DNA of 6,116 nucleotides from Acidobacteriota bacterium (lineage in GTDB: Bacteria > Acidobacteriota > Terriglobia > UBA7540), in the NCBI GenBank assembly GCA_003224635.1, contig QHZK01000186.1:1-6116 (forward strand), in the 5' to 3' direction. How positions within the stretch are numbered: the stretch's first letter is position 1; every line of letters begins with the position of its first letter. The notes under the pieces were generated by a model. The model saw nothing but the letters and a program-made list of their open reading frames with translations. It did not search any database and was not told where the DNA came from. Positions 1-5,522 of the stretch are shown here, piece by piece. A program made the position numbers and the translations under genes.

Positions 1-591
1 ATCGCCCCGGTCGTCGTAGACCTTGTAGAAGGTGACGTAAGGATACTTCTTGAGCGCGTCCTGGACGCCGCGCAGGCGCTCGTCGAGGTTGTACTGGCCA
101 TTGATGGTGAGCAGGAGCACGCGCCCGTGCTGGTGCAGCACGTCAGCCATCAGCTTGCCGCTTTTCAAGCCCGCGCGGTAGTTGTCCGTTCCGATAAACA
201 AGACGCGGCGTGAGCCCGGCGAGTCCGAGTCGGCGCAGAGCACCGGAATCCCCTCCTGAATAGCTTTGGCGATGGCGTCCTTGAAGATGTCCGGGCGCCC
301 GGGAGAAACGACGATCCCTGCCGGGTGGGTTGCAGCAACGCTTTCGAAAGTCTTCAGCTCCTCATCGGGAGCGTAGGTGTTCGGTCCGCTGAACTCTCCC
401 TTAACGCCGAGCACGCGCGCCGACTCCATAAAACCGGCCTTGGCCTCCTGCCAGTAGGGAAGGGAAACGTTGGTGGCGACAAAGGCGTAGCGCTCCTCTT
501 TGTCATGAAAAGGTTTCTGACAGGAAGCGAGCGGCGCGAGCGCGAACAGAACCAGAAAATAGAGCGTTGCTTGGGGGTGGCGGTGGGTCAT
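1..591 (-). CDS. Sugar ABC transporter substrate-binding lipoprotein (partial, N-terminal 197 aa)
   Basis: This is a periplasmic binding protein of the RbsB-like type (Peripla_BP_4 fold), expected to capture a sugar and deliver it to an ABC permease. Its C-terminal part lies beyond the left window edge; the family is usually about 310-340 aa. The reading frame is open from the ATG at 591 to base 1. Residues 1-24 form a lipoprotein signal: a hydrophobic stretch (YFLVLFALAPLAS) ending in the lipobox LASC, with the lipidated Cys at 24. The mature part shows family hallmarks: YAFVATNVSLPYWQEAKAGF (35-54), AGIVVSPG (91-98), IPVLCADSDSP (115-125, the usual sugar-contact loop), IGTDNYRAG (133-141) and a QYNLDERLRGVQDAL helix (166-180). 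A good Shine-Dalgarno run, AAGGAAGG, sits a few bases upstream and supports this start. The substrate cannot be read from the sequence. The permease and ATPase genes, if linked, should lie to the left of the window. Confidence 0.9.
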   Translation of the reverse strand, partial: MTHRHPQATLYFLVLFALAPLASCQKPFHDKEERYAFVATNVSLPYWQEAKAGFMESARVLGVKGEFSGPNTYAPDEELKTFESVAATHPAGIVVSPGRPDIFKDAIAKAIQEGIPVLCADSDSPGSRRVLFIGTDNYRAGLKSGKLMADVLHQHGRVLLLTINGQYNLDERLRGVQDALKKYPYVTFYKVYDDRGD

Positions 592-720
592 GGTGTTCCT
601 TCCTTTCGTTACGGGCGCGCGTGCAAGTTCCGAAGGAAACCAACTTGGGCTGGAGAAGAGAGTATCACAACGCGGCCGAGCCGCCACCAAAACTTCTCAG
701 TGGTCCGCCTGGTTTGGGAC

Positions 721-1104
721 TCAGCACAGAGTGTCGGAAAACGGTTCCGCGACAACTTGGTGTTGGTCTTCGTAGACAACGTAACCGACACGCTCAGTTT
801 TGATCATCCGAACGCGTACTCCGTGGTTGTCAAGGATGGCCACCATCTCGCGGATACGCGCAATATGCTCCTGCGCAGAGTCTTTGAACCAAGAGATTGC
901 CCTTCTCTTTCCGTACCGTTTCGCGGCCGTGAAGCGGGTTGGTTTTTCCAGATGAAGGTTAAACCACTGCCGTAGTTCCTCGAGATACGATTCTTCGTAA
1001 GGGTACAGTTTCCCCGTGTCACGCAATTTGGACACCGCCTGAAACACGCCAGCTTCGCGTTCGGAATCGTCGTCAACCTCCGCAACCACAAAGCGAACGT
1101 ACAT
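721..1104 (-). CDS. Conserved hypothetical protein, 127 aa
   Basis: I cannot assign a function. Starting at the ATG at 1104, the protein begins MYVRFVVAEVDDDSE and ends VVAEPFSDTLC. It has no signal peptide or membrane segment and is rich in charged residues, so it is probably a small soluble cytoplasmic protein. The centre (residues 35-90) looks helical, with YPYEESYLEELRQWFNLHLEKP followed by a basic patch (AAKRYGKRRAISWF). The C-terminal part, VRVRMIKTERVGYVVYEDQHQVVAEP, looks like a beta-hairpin. From memory, short proteins beginning MYVRF and ending near YEDEHQVVAEP recur in acidobacterial and planctomycetal genomes; this is recollection, not a search. The frame is open upstream to 1278, but that extension is arginine/proline-rich and overlaps the ROK gene, so the internal ATG is preferred. 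No strong Shine-Dalgarno site precedes it. It lies 106 bases downstream of the ROK gene on the same strand. Confidence 0.75.
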   Translation of the reverse strand: MYVRFVVAEVDDDSEREAGVFQAVSKLRDTGKLYPYEESYLEELRQWFNLHLEKPTRFTAAKRYGKRRAISWFKDSAQEHIARIREMVAILDNHGVRVRMIKTERVGYVVYEDQHQVVAEPFSDTLC

Positions 1105-1210
1105 AGTCACTTTGATGAAGACGATGAGAGATCTTTCCCTGTCCCGTGAAGCTAGGGTAGAGGACGGCCCGCGCTGAGGAAGGTGCGTCAATCCTGTTCC
1201 GCGCAACTTC

Positions 1211-2101
1211 TCAACGGGCCGCATGCCGCGCGGCGTTGACCGCGGCGCCGATGATCCCGATCTCGTCGCCGGTTGCAATCACCTCAAACAGGCTGCCTTG
1301 CAAAGGGCTCATCTTCACCATCTCGTGCAAGAAATTGTCCAACAGTTTGGGATCGATGAATCGCGCGTTGGGGCCCGTGACGAAGAACTTCCCAGGGCCT
1401 TCCAGATGAATGCTGGTGGCGGTGGCCGCGGCCAGGGCGCGATGCCATCGGGTGACGAACTGAGCGCAACGGGAATCACCCCTCCGGGCATTGTCAAAGA
1501 TTTCTTCCGGCTCCAGGTCCAGAAACCTGCGCCGCATGGCCCGGTGGCCCATGATGCCTTCCAGGTGCCCGACGCCTCCACAGCCGCAGAACTTCTCTTT
1601 GGGGTCGAGTGTCACGATGGTGTGCCCGCCCTCCCAGACGCCTTCCGCCCAGGGGTAGCGCCCGAAGCCGATGCCGTTGCCCAGGGTCCACACGCGGACG
1701 AGCTTATCGAGTTGTCCTCGGGTAGCGGCGATTCCGGCGGCCATCACGTCCGCGTCGTTGAACACGAAAGCCGGCACCGCCCGGTCTTCCTGCCGAAGCG
1801 CAGACGATAAGAGCGCCTGCAGGTTGAATCCCTTCGCCTGCTGCAGATTGGGCGAGTCCTCCACTACGCCATCGCGGATGATGCCCGGAAAGCCCACGCC
1901 GATGGCCTGGACGGCCTCGCCGCGCCCGGCCAGCTCGACCTCGGCCCGGATCGCGTTCCCGATGTCCTCGACGGGCATCACCTGGATCTGCGCCTGGGTG
2001 CTTTCTGAAGGATAGATGCGAAGCAAGCCCACGACTTTCGCGCCTTCCACCAACCCGACGGCCAGGTGCTCCGCCGCCAATACGCCGATGTGCCGCTGCA
2101 T
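1211..2101 (-). CDS. ROK-family (sugar kinase-like) protein, atypical N-terminus, 296 aa
   Basis: This is a member of the ROK family (COG1940: glucokinases, N-acetylhexosamine kinases and related sugar-binding regulators). Recognisable blocks, in order, are IGVGFPGIIRDGVVEDSPNLQ (67-87); FNDADVMAAG (114-123), containing the ROK catalytic Asp (D116); TLGNGIGFG (139-147), the phosphate-2 loop; GGHTIV (158-163) followed by CGCGGVGHLE (172-181), the zinc site; and FFVTGPNARFID near residue 240, in the place of the adenosine motif. Two oddities are visible. The N-terminal phosphate-1 motif (canonical DxGGT) is replaced by VLAAEHLAVGLVEG. The third Cys of CxCGxxGC is a His (H179), giving a His-Cys-Cys-His set. 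There is no N-terminal helix-turn-helix, so it is kinase-like rather than a NagC/XylR-type repressor. The ATG at 2101 was chosen because the longer frame (to 2221) translates the repeat-filled spacer. A weak GGGG lies upstream. Kinase activity is uncertain given the missing motif. Confidence 0.85.
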   Translation of the reverse strand: MQRHIGVLAAEHLAVGLVEGAKVVGLLRIYPSESTQAQIQVMPVEDIGNAIRAEVELAGRGEAVQAIGVGFPGIIRDGVVEDSPNLQQAKGFNLQALLSSALRQEDRAVPAFVFNDADVMAAGIAATRGQLDKLVRVWTLGNGIGFGRYPWAEGVWEGGHTIVTLDPKEKFCGCGGVGHLEGIMGHRAMRRRFLDLEPEEIFDNARRGDSRCAQFVTRWHRALAAATATSIHLEGPGKFFVTGPNARFIDPKLLDNFLHEMVKMSPLQGSLFEVIATGDEIGIIGAAVNAARHAAR

Positions 2102-2114
2102 ATGCGCCCCGCTT

Positions 2115-2254
2115 TCGAACTCGAAACTCGAAACTCGAAAATCGAAACTCGGCCCGGCTACGTTGGTTGAATAGCTCCTCAGGGCCGGGCTCGGAGGCAG
2201 ATTCCAGTTTCGAATTTCCAATTTCGATTTTCGAATTTCGAGTTTCCAGTTTCC
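2115..2254. repeat. Spacer with degenerate CGAAA-type repeats forming a long inverted repeat
   Basis: The spacer between sthA and the ROK gene is filled with short degenerate units (CGAAACT, CGAAAAT, TTTCGAATT and similar) in two blocks of opposite orientation, about 2115-2151 and 2204-2254. Bases 2123-2149 are the reverse complement of 2220-2246 at 25 of 27 positions. In a minus-strand transcript both mismatches become G-U wobbles, so the RNA could form an almost continuous 27-bp stem. A second 7-bp inverted repeat, GCCCGGC (2152-2158) with GCCGGGC (2184-2190), sits inside the loop. Similar short-repeat spacers are, from memory, common in some acidobacterial and verrucomicrobial genomes. The structure could separate sthA from ROK expression, but no T-run follows it, so a simple intrinsic terminator is not supported. 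Confidence 0.85.
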
Positions 2255-2262
2255 GCTTCAAA

Positions 2263-3651
2263 TCACAGCTTGGCCAGCTTATTCAGGCCGTTAAAGGCTG
2301 CAGCCTTGTAGCATTCGGCCAGGGTCGGATAATTGAAGACCGTGTCCACGAAGTATTCGACCGTGCCTTTCAGGATGAAGACCGCCTGGCCGATGTGGAG
2401 AAGCTCGGCCGCGCCGTCGCCAATGATGTGAACGCCCAGCAACTCCTTGGTCTCGCGATGGAAGATGAGTTTCAGGCGGCCGGTTGTGTCCCCCATGATC
2501 TGCCCGCGCGCGATCTCGCGATAGTAACCGATGCCTACTTCGTAGGGCACGTCCTCTTCGGTGAGCTGCTCCTCGGTTTTTCCGATGAACGAGATCTCGG
2601 GAATGGTATAGATGCCGTAAGGATAGGTGGCGGGGTTCGAGTGCACGGGCAATCCGAAGGCCTTGGCGGCGGCGATCCGGCCCTGCTCCATGGAGACGGA
2701 AGCCAGGCTCGGGAACCCGATCACATCTCCAACGGCGTAGACCTGCGGCTGCTTGGTCCGGTAGTCCGCATCGACCGGAATGCGGCCGCGGGCGTCCGCC
2801 TCAATGCACGCCGCACTGAGGTTCAACTCGTCCACGTTCCCCTGCCGGCCCACGGCGTAAAGCAAGGCGTCACCTGAAATCTTCTTCTTGCTCTGGAGGT
2901 TTGCCACCGCCCCTCCGTCCGGAGTTGTGTCGACGCTTTCCACCTCCTCGTTCAGGCGCAGCGTCACCCGGCTGTCGCGCAGGCGGTAGGAAAGGGCTTC
3001 CACCATTTCGGCGTCTGCGAATTCGAGCAGCCGCGGCCGCTTCTCGATCAGAATGACGCGAACTCCGAGCGTGGCGAACATGCAGGTGTATTCCACCCCG
3101 ATCACCCCGCCGCCCACCACGATCATTGTCTTCGGAACGTCCGGCATCTGAAGGATCTGGTCGCTGTTAATGATGGTCCGGTTGTTGAAGGGGACCTTCG
3201 GGGAAGTCGCAGGCTTGGTGCCCGTGGCGATGACGATGACGCCGGCCTCGAAGTCCGAGTTCCCGCGCGAACCCTCCACCCGAATGTGATGCGGATCGAG
3301 GAAACTCGCCACGCCCGTGATCACCTCGATTCCGTTGCGAGCGAGTTGGGCCTGCGTGACGTCGATCTCCGTCTTGATCACGTGCTGGACCCGAAAAGCG
3401 AGGTCCGCCATGGTGATCTTTTCTTTCACGCGGTAGTTCACCCCGTAAACATTTTGATAGTTGTAGCCGGACAGGTGCAGCACGGCCTCCCTCATCGTCT
3501 TGCTGGGAATCGTGCCGGTATTGATGCAGGCCCCGCCGATCACCTCCCGCTTTTCGATGAGCGCCACCCGTTTGCCGGACTTGGCGCCCTGAATGGCGGC
3601 GCGTTGTCCGGCGGGTCCCGAACCGATGACGATAAGATCGTAGGTCTGCAC
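2263..3651 (-). CDS. sthA: Soluble pyridine nucleotide transhydrogenase-like flavoprotein (SthA/UdhA), 462 aa
   Basis: This is a cytosolic FAD enzyme of the pyridine nucleotide-disulfide oxidoreductase family, of the type that moves hydride between NADPH and NAD+. The order is the FAD-binding GSGPAG (10-15); GGACINTGTIPSK (39-51); IATGTKP (141-147); the second Rossmann motif GGGVIG (180-185); YAVGDVIGFPSLAS (305-318); and a dimerisation domain ending FNYPTLAECYKAAAFNGLNKL. Only one Cys of the usual redox CxxxxC pair is present (C42; the second position is T47), and the HxxxxE dyad of lipoamide dehydrogenase is replaced by FNYPTLAE. Both fit SthA and argue against lipoamide dehydrogenase or glutathione reductase. 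Length matches E. coli SthA (about 466 aa), with near-identical stretches (GIYTIPEIS, LIFHRETKELLG). The start is GTG at 3651, placing MQTYDLIVIG at the N-terminus; an in-frame TGA lies shortly upstream and AGGG precedes the start. Odd point: E203 at the end of the second Rossmann strand is typical of NAD(H) binding, whereas E. coli has Asn there. Confidence 0.9.
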   Translation of the reverse strand: MQTYDLIVIGSGPAGQRAAIQGAKSGKRVALIEKREVIGGACINTGTIPSKTMREAVLHLSGYNYQNVYGVNYRVKEKITMADLAFRVQHVIKTEIDVTQAQLARNGIEVITGVASFLDPHHIRVEGSRGNSDFEAGVIVIATGTKPATSPKVPFNNRTIINSDQILQMPDVPKTMIVVGGGVIGVEYTCMFATLGVRVILIEKRPRLLEFADAEMVEALSYRLRDSRVTLRLNEEVESVDTTPDGGAVANLQSKKKISGDALLYAVGRQGNVDELNLSAACIEADARGRIPVDADYRTKQPQVYAVGDVIGFPSLASVSMEQGRIAAAKAFGLPVHSNPATYPYGIYTIPEISFIGKTEEQLTEEDVPYEVGIGYYREIARGQIMGDTTGRLKLIFHRETKELLGVHIIGDGAAELLHIGQAVFILKGTVEYFVDTVFNYPTLAECYKAAAFNGLNKLAKL

Positions 3652-3691
3652 GCTCTCAACCCTGCTCCGGTTTGACCACGGCGCGAATCAG

Positions 3692-3725
3692 CTTATCATT
3701 CAATGTTTCAACGACTCAATGAGTC
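3692..3725 (-). promoter_or_regulatory. Possible sthA promoter overlapped by an operator-like palindrome
   Basis: On the minus strand, TTGAGT (3714-3719) and GATAAG (3692-3697) are 16 bases apart and match the sigma-70 hexamers at 4 of 6 positions each, about 40-70 bases upstream of the sthA GTG. The 13-base palindrome GACTCA-A-TGAGTC (3713-3725) covers the -35-like element, which is where a dimeric repressor would sit. Both elements are weak and short; this is a hypothesis from spacing and symmetry only. Confidence 0.3.
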
Positions 3726-3734
3726 TCTAGGAGC

Positions 3735-3755
3735 GCGGGCGTCCCGCCCGCTTTT
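3735..3755 (+). repeat. GC-rich hairpin followed by TTTT (terminator-like or dispersed palindrome)
   Basis: A perfect 7-bp stem, GCGGGCG (3735-3741) and CGCCCGC (3745-3751), with a 3-base loop TCC, is followed directly by TTTT (3752-3755). In shape it is a plus-strand intrinsic terminator, but no plus-strand gene ends here: it lies between the divergent sthA and amidohydrolase starts. It may be a copy of a dispersed GC palindrome of the GCGGGCG/CGCCCGC kind often met in soil bacterial genomes (recollection). It could also block read-through of stray transcripts into the downstream gene. Confidence 0.5.
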
Positions 3756-3890
3756 GGTTGGTCGCCGATTACACAAACCGGATAGCTGGACATGAGCCGA
3801 GGATGCTAACATGACGCTCCTCCGCGACGATGACGGGCGCAGGTCTGCCCCTCGGGACCCGATGGCGCATGGCAGAACGCAGGTGCTTGC

Positions 3891-4730
3891 ATGAAAATCA
3901 TCGACACTCACCAGCACCTGTGGGACCTGGACCTCTTCTCTTACTCGTGGTGCAAAGACATCCCGCGCTTGAACCGGAGTTTTCGCATGCAGGATTACCT
4001 GGAGGCGGTCGGGGGCCTCGACCTCGCGAAGTCCGTCCACCTGGAAGCGGACGTGGACGAGCCTTACATGCTGGGCGAGACGAGGTACATCCTGTCACTC
4101 GCGGACCAGGATAATCCGCTCGAGGGGGTGGTCGCCTGCTGCCGCCCGGAAAAGGCGGATTTCAAAACCTACCTGGACCAGATTGCCGGCCATCCCAAGC
4201 TGAAGGGCGTCCGCCGCATACTCCACACGCAGCCCGACGAGCTGTCTCAAACCCCCCTGTTTGCTGAGAACGTCAGGCTGCTCGAGCGGTACGGGCTCTC
4301 CTTCGATATTTGCGTCCTCGCGCGCCAGCTTCCGCTGGCCATCAAGCTGGTGAGAGAGTGCCCTCGTGTCTCGTTTATCATGGACCACTGCGGCGTGCCC
4401 CAGCTGAAAGAAAAGCAACTCGACCCGTGGCGCGGCTACATCCGCGAAATCTCGGGGCTTCCGAACGTGGTGTCGAAAGTGTCGGGCGTGGTGGCCTATG
4501 CCGACCACGAGCGCTGGACTCCGGAAGACCTGCGCCCGTTCGTCGAGCACGTGATCGAGTGCTTCGGTTGGGACCGCGTCATGTTCGGGAGTGACTGGCC
4601 GGTGTGCACTCAGGCTGCCAGCTTGAAGCAGTGGGTTGAGGCGTTGGCCTTGATCACCAGCGACGCGAGCGAGACGGAGCGGAAGAAACTTTTCCACGAT
4701 AACGCCGAGCGCGTTTATCGGCTTGCCTGA
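3891..4730 (+). CDS. Amidohydrolase-2 family TIM-barrel hydrolase, probable sugar lactonase (COG3618), 279 aa
   Basis: This is a predicted metal-dependent hydrolase of the Amidohydro_2 / COG3618 group, which includes L-fuconolactonase and L-rhamnonolactonase-like enzymes that open sugar lactones to aldonic acids. The barrel landmarks are in order: DTHQHLWD (5-12) with the HxH pair H7/H9 on strand 1; SVHLEADVDE (48-57); KGVRRILHTQP (105-115) with H112; SFIMDHCGVP (161-170) with H166; SKVSGV (195-200); and MFGSDWPV (231-238) with D235, the strand-8 aspartate. It ends in the common NAERVYRL helix. Length is normal for the family (about 280 aa) and no signal peptide is seen, so it is cytosolic. 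The ATG at 3891 directly precedes KIIDTHQHLWD, the family's usual N-terminus, and an AGGTG run lies about 8 bases upstream. It stands alone on the plus strand, divergent from sthA and convergent with the following gene. The exact lactone substrate cannot be told. Confidence 0.88.
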   Translation: MKIIDTHQHLWDLDLFSYSWCKDIPRLNRSFRMQDYLEAVGGLDLAKSVHLEADVDEPYMLGETRYILSLADQDNPLEGVVACCRPEKADFKTYLDQIAGHPKLKGVRRILHTQPDELSQTPLFAENVRLLERYGLSFDICVLARQLPLAIKLVRECPRVSFIMDHCGVPQLKEKQLDPWRGYIREISGLPNVVSKVSGVVAYADHERWTPEDLRPFVEHVIECFGWDRVMFGSDWPVCTQAASLKQWVEALALITSDASETERKKLFHDNAERVYRLA

Positions 4731-4746
4731 CCGAGCGCGTTTACCG
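4705..4746 (+). repeat. Short direct duplication at the 3' end of the amidohydrolase gene
   Basis: CCGAGCGCGTTTATCG (4705-4720) recurs as CCGAGCGCGTTTACCG (4731-4746), 15 of 16 bases identical and 26 bases apart. The first copy encodes the terminal ERVYR of the amidohydrolase; the second lies just after its stop codon, in another frame, where it again reads ERVYR. It looks like a small tandem duplication of the gene's end, and it supplies part of the hairpin that follows. Confidence 0.6.
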
Positions 4747-4760
4747 CGCTGTCAGGCGAG
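4722..4760. terminator. Strong hairpin over the amidohydrolase stop codon, in a convergent gap
   Basis: GCCTGAC (4725-4731) pairs with GTCAGGC (4751-4757), and AGCGCG (4734-4739) pairs with CGCGCT (4745-4750), around the 5-base loop TTTAC. The only interruption is a 2-base bulge (4732-4733), giving a 13-bp stem that extends outward by about three weaker pairs. The stop codon TGA (4728-4730) lies within the left arm. The hairpin sits in the 54-base gap between two convergent genes and could work in both directions, but no T-run follows on either side, so terminator function is inferred from position and stability. Confidence 0.5.
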
Positions 4761-4784
4761 GCAGGCGCGCCTCAAGGTTCCGGG

Positions 4785-5336
4785 CTACATGGGAACAGGA
4801 CCCCGCGTCGGGTCCTTGATCGAAAGACCCAACTCGAGCGAGGATAGCAGCGCCTCCCACACCGGTCCGAGGCGGCTTCGGTCGTCCTTCCAGAAATCGA
4901 GAGTGATGACGGCATGTGTGTTGGGCGCGCGTGCCAGGCAAACACGGGAGCGCGCGTCTCTGCGCTCGCTCGCGTCAATGAAGGATAGCTCAGTCCAAAC
5001 CAACTCCAGGTTCGGACGTCCGAGCGTATGAGCGTCCCCGATGTTCGGAGCATCCTTCGGACCATCTTTCACGACTTCCCGGATCAGTTTGGGCAGGGGC
5101 AGTCCGCTCCAATCAATCGGCGGATGGCGGATTAATGAGACCTCGAGCCGGCAATTGTCGTCCGGAGGCTGCCGGTCATAGAACCGAATTGACTTGGGAC
5201 CAGGAACGACGACCCATTCTTTGGGGAGATCAAAGCGAATCGCTCCGTGGTCCGCCACGAAGATTTTGTAGCCGGGCTTCGCTTTCCACCCGTGGCCTTC
5301 CTTTAGCTTGAGAGCTTGTCGGTTCCAGTCTGCCAT
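4785..5336 (-). CDS. Conserved hypothetical protein, 183 aa
   Basis: I do not recognise a named family. From the ATG at 5336 the protein begins MADWNRQALKLKEGHGWKAKPGYKIFVADHGAIRFDLP. It has no signal peptide or transmembrane segment and is predicted to be cytosolic and largely beta-rich. Clear segments are the KIFVADHGAIRFDLPKEWVVVP strands (24-45), RFYDRQPPDDNCRLEVS (51-67), a proline-rich link IDWSGLPLPKLI (74-85), LELVWTELSFIDASERRDARSRVCLAR (110-136) and a C-terminal helix PVWEALLSSLEL (158-169). The pattern of a D/F-rich strand after an FxxPxxW motif, followed by a long strand and a final helix with LLSSL, resembles small domains of the LpqN/PsbP/Mog1-like type; this is only a structural guess. 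An upstream TTG at 5387 would add 17 residues with no obvious ribosome site, so the ATG is preferred. It is convergent with the amidohydrolase gene and lies downstream of the DUF1501 gene on the same strand. Confidence 0.7.
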   Translation of the reverse strand: MADWNRQALKLKEGHGWKAKPGYKIFVADHGAIRFDLPKEWVVVPGPKSIRFYDRQPPDDNCRLEVSLIRHPPIDWSGLPLPKLIREVVKDGPKDAPNIGDAHTLGRPNLELVWTELSFIDASERRDARSRVCLARAPNTHAVITLDFWKDDRSRLGPVWEALLSSLELGLSIKDPTRGPVPM

Positions 5337-5477
5337 GGCTTCGAAATCATCGCACCCGTGTAGAGTCCGAGCATAAAGGCCGAACAAGAGGGGGATCCAT
5401 TCTTCTACTTGGGATGGCGTAGGCCGCGGCTCAGCCTGACGAAATGCTCACTTCATCCCAACCGTTGTTTTCTCTGT

Positions 5478-5511
5478 CTTTCAACCTTTACCCTTCACAC
5501 TTTACACTTTC
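5478..5511. repeat. Short pyrimidine-rich repeats (ACACTTT type) in the spacer after DUF1501
   Basis: The spacer downstream of the DUF1501 gene contains degenerate 7-base units; ACACTTT occurs twice in perfect tandem (5497-5510), preceded by looser copies (AACCTTTA, CCCTTC). On the minus strand it reads as GTGTAAA/GGTAAAG units just after the DUF1501 stop codon. It is the same style of low-complexity spacer as the CGAAA block between sthA and the ROK gene, though the unit differs. No stem or T-run marks it as a terminator. Confidence 0.5.
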
Positions 5512-5522
5512 TTCCGCCCCTT

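Noticed and set aside
672..684. Short GC hairpin (GCGGC / GCCGC) downstream of the hypothetical gene
   Set aside because: It has only a 5-bp stem and no T-run in the transcribed direction; too weak to call a terminator.
325..975. Plus-strand 216-aa open frame
   Set aside because: It is antisense to the lipoprotein sugar-binding gene and to the hypothetical gene; the translation has no family features, while both minus-strand frames do.
1105..1278. N-terminal extension of the 127-aa hypothetical protein
   Set aside because: It overlaps the ROK coding region, is Arg/Pro-rich and low in order, and a natural MYVRF start exists at 1104.
2102..2221. N-terminal extension of the ROK protein (start at 2221)
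   Set aside because: The extra 40 residues (with FDFRVSSFEFESG) are just the translated CGAAA-type repeats; ROK homology begins at about the ATG at 2101.
2167..2877. Plus-strand 236-aa open frame over the spacer and the sthA end
   Set aside because: Its start lies in the repeat-filled spacer and the rest is antisense to a clear SthA coding sequence.
3757..3790. Possible promoter for the amidohydrolase (TTGGTC ... GATAGC)
   Set aside because: Only about half of the consensus positions match in each hexamer; not distinguishable from chance.
4095..4697. Minus-strand 200-aa open frame
   Set aside because: It is a shadow of the amidohydrolase gene, which carries the HxH, MDHCG and GSDWP motifs on the plus strand.
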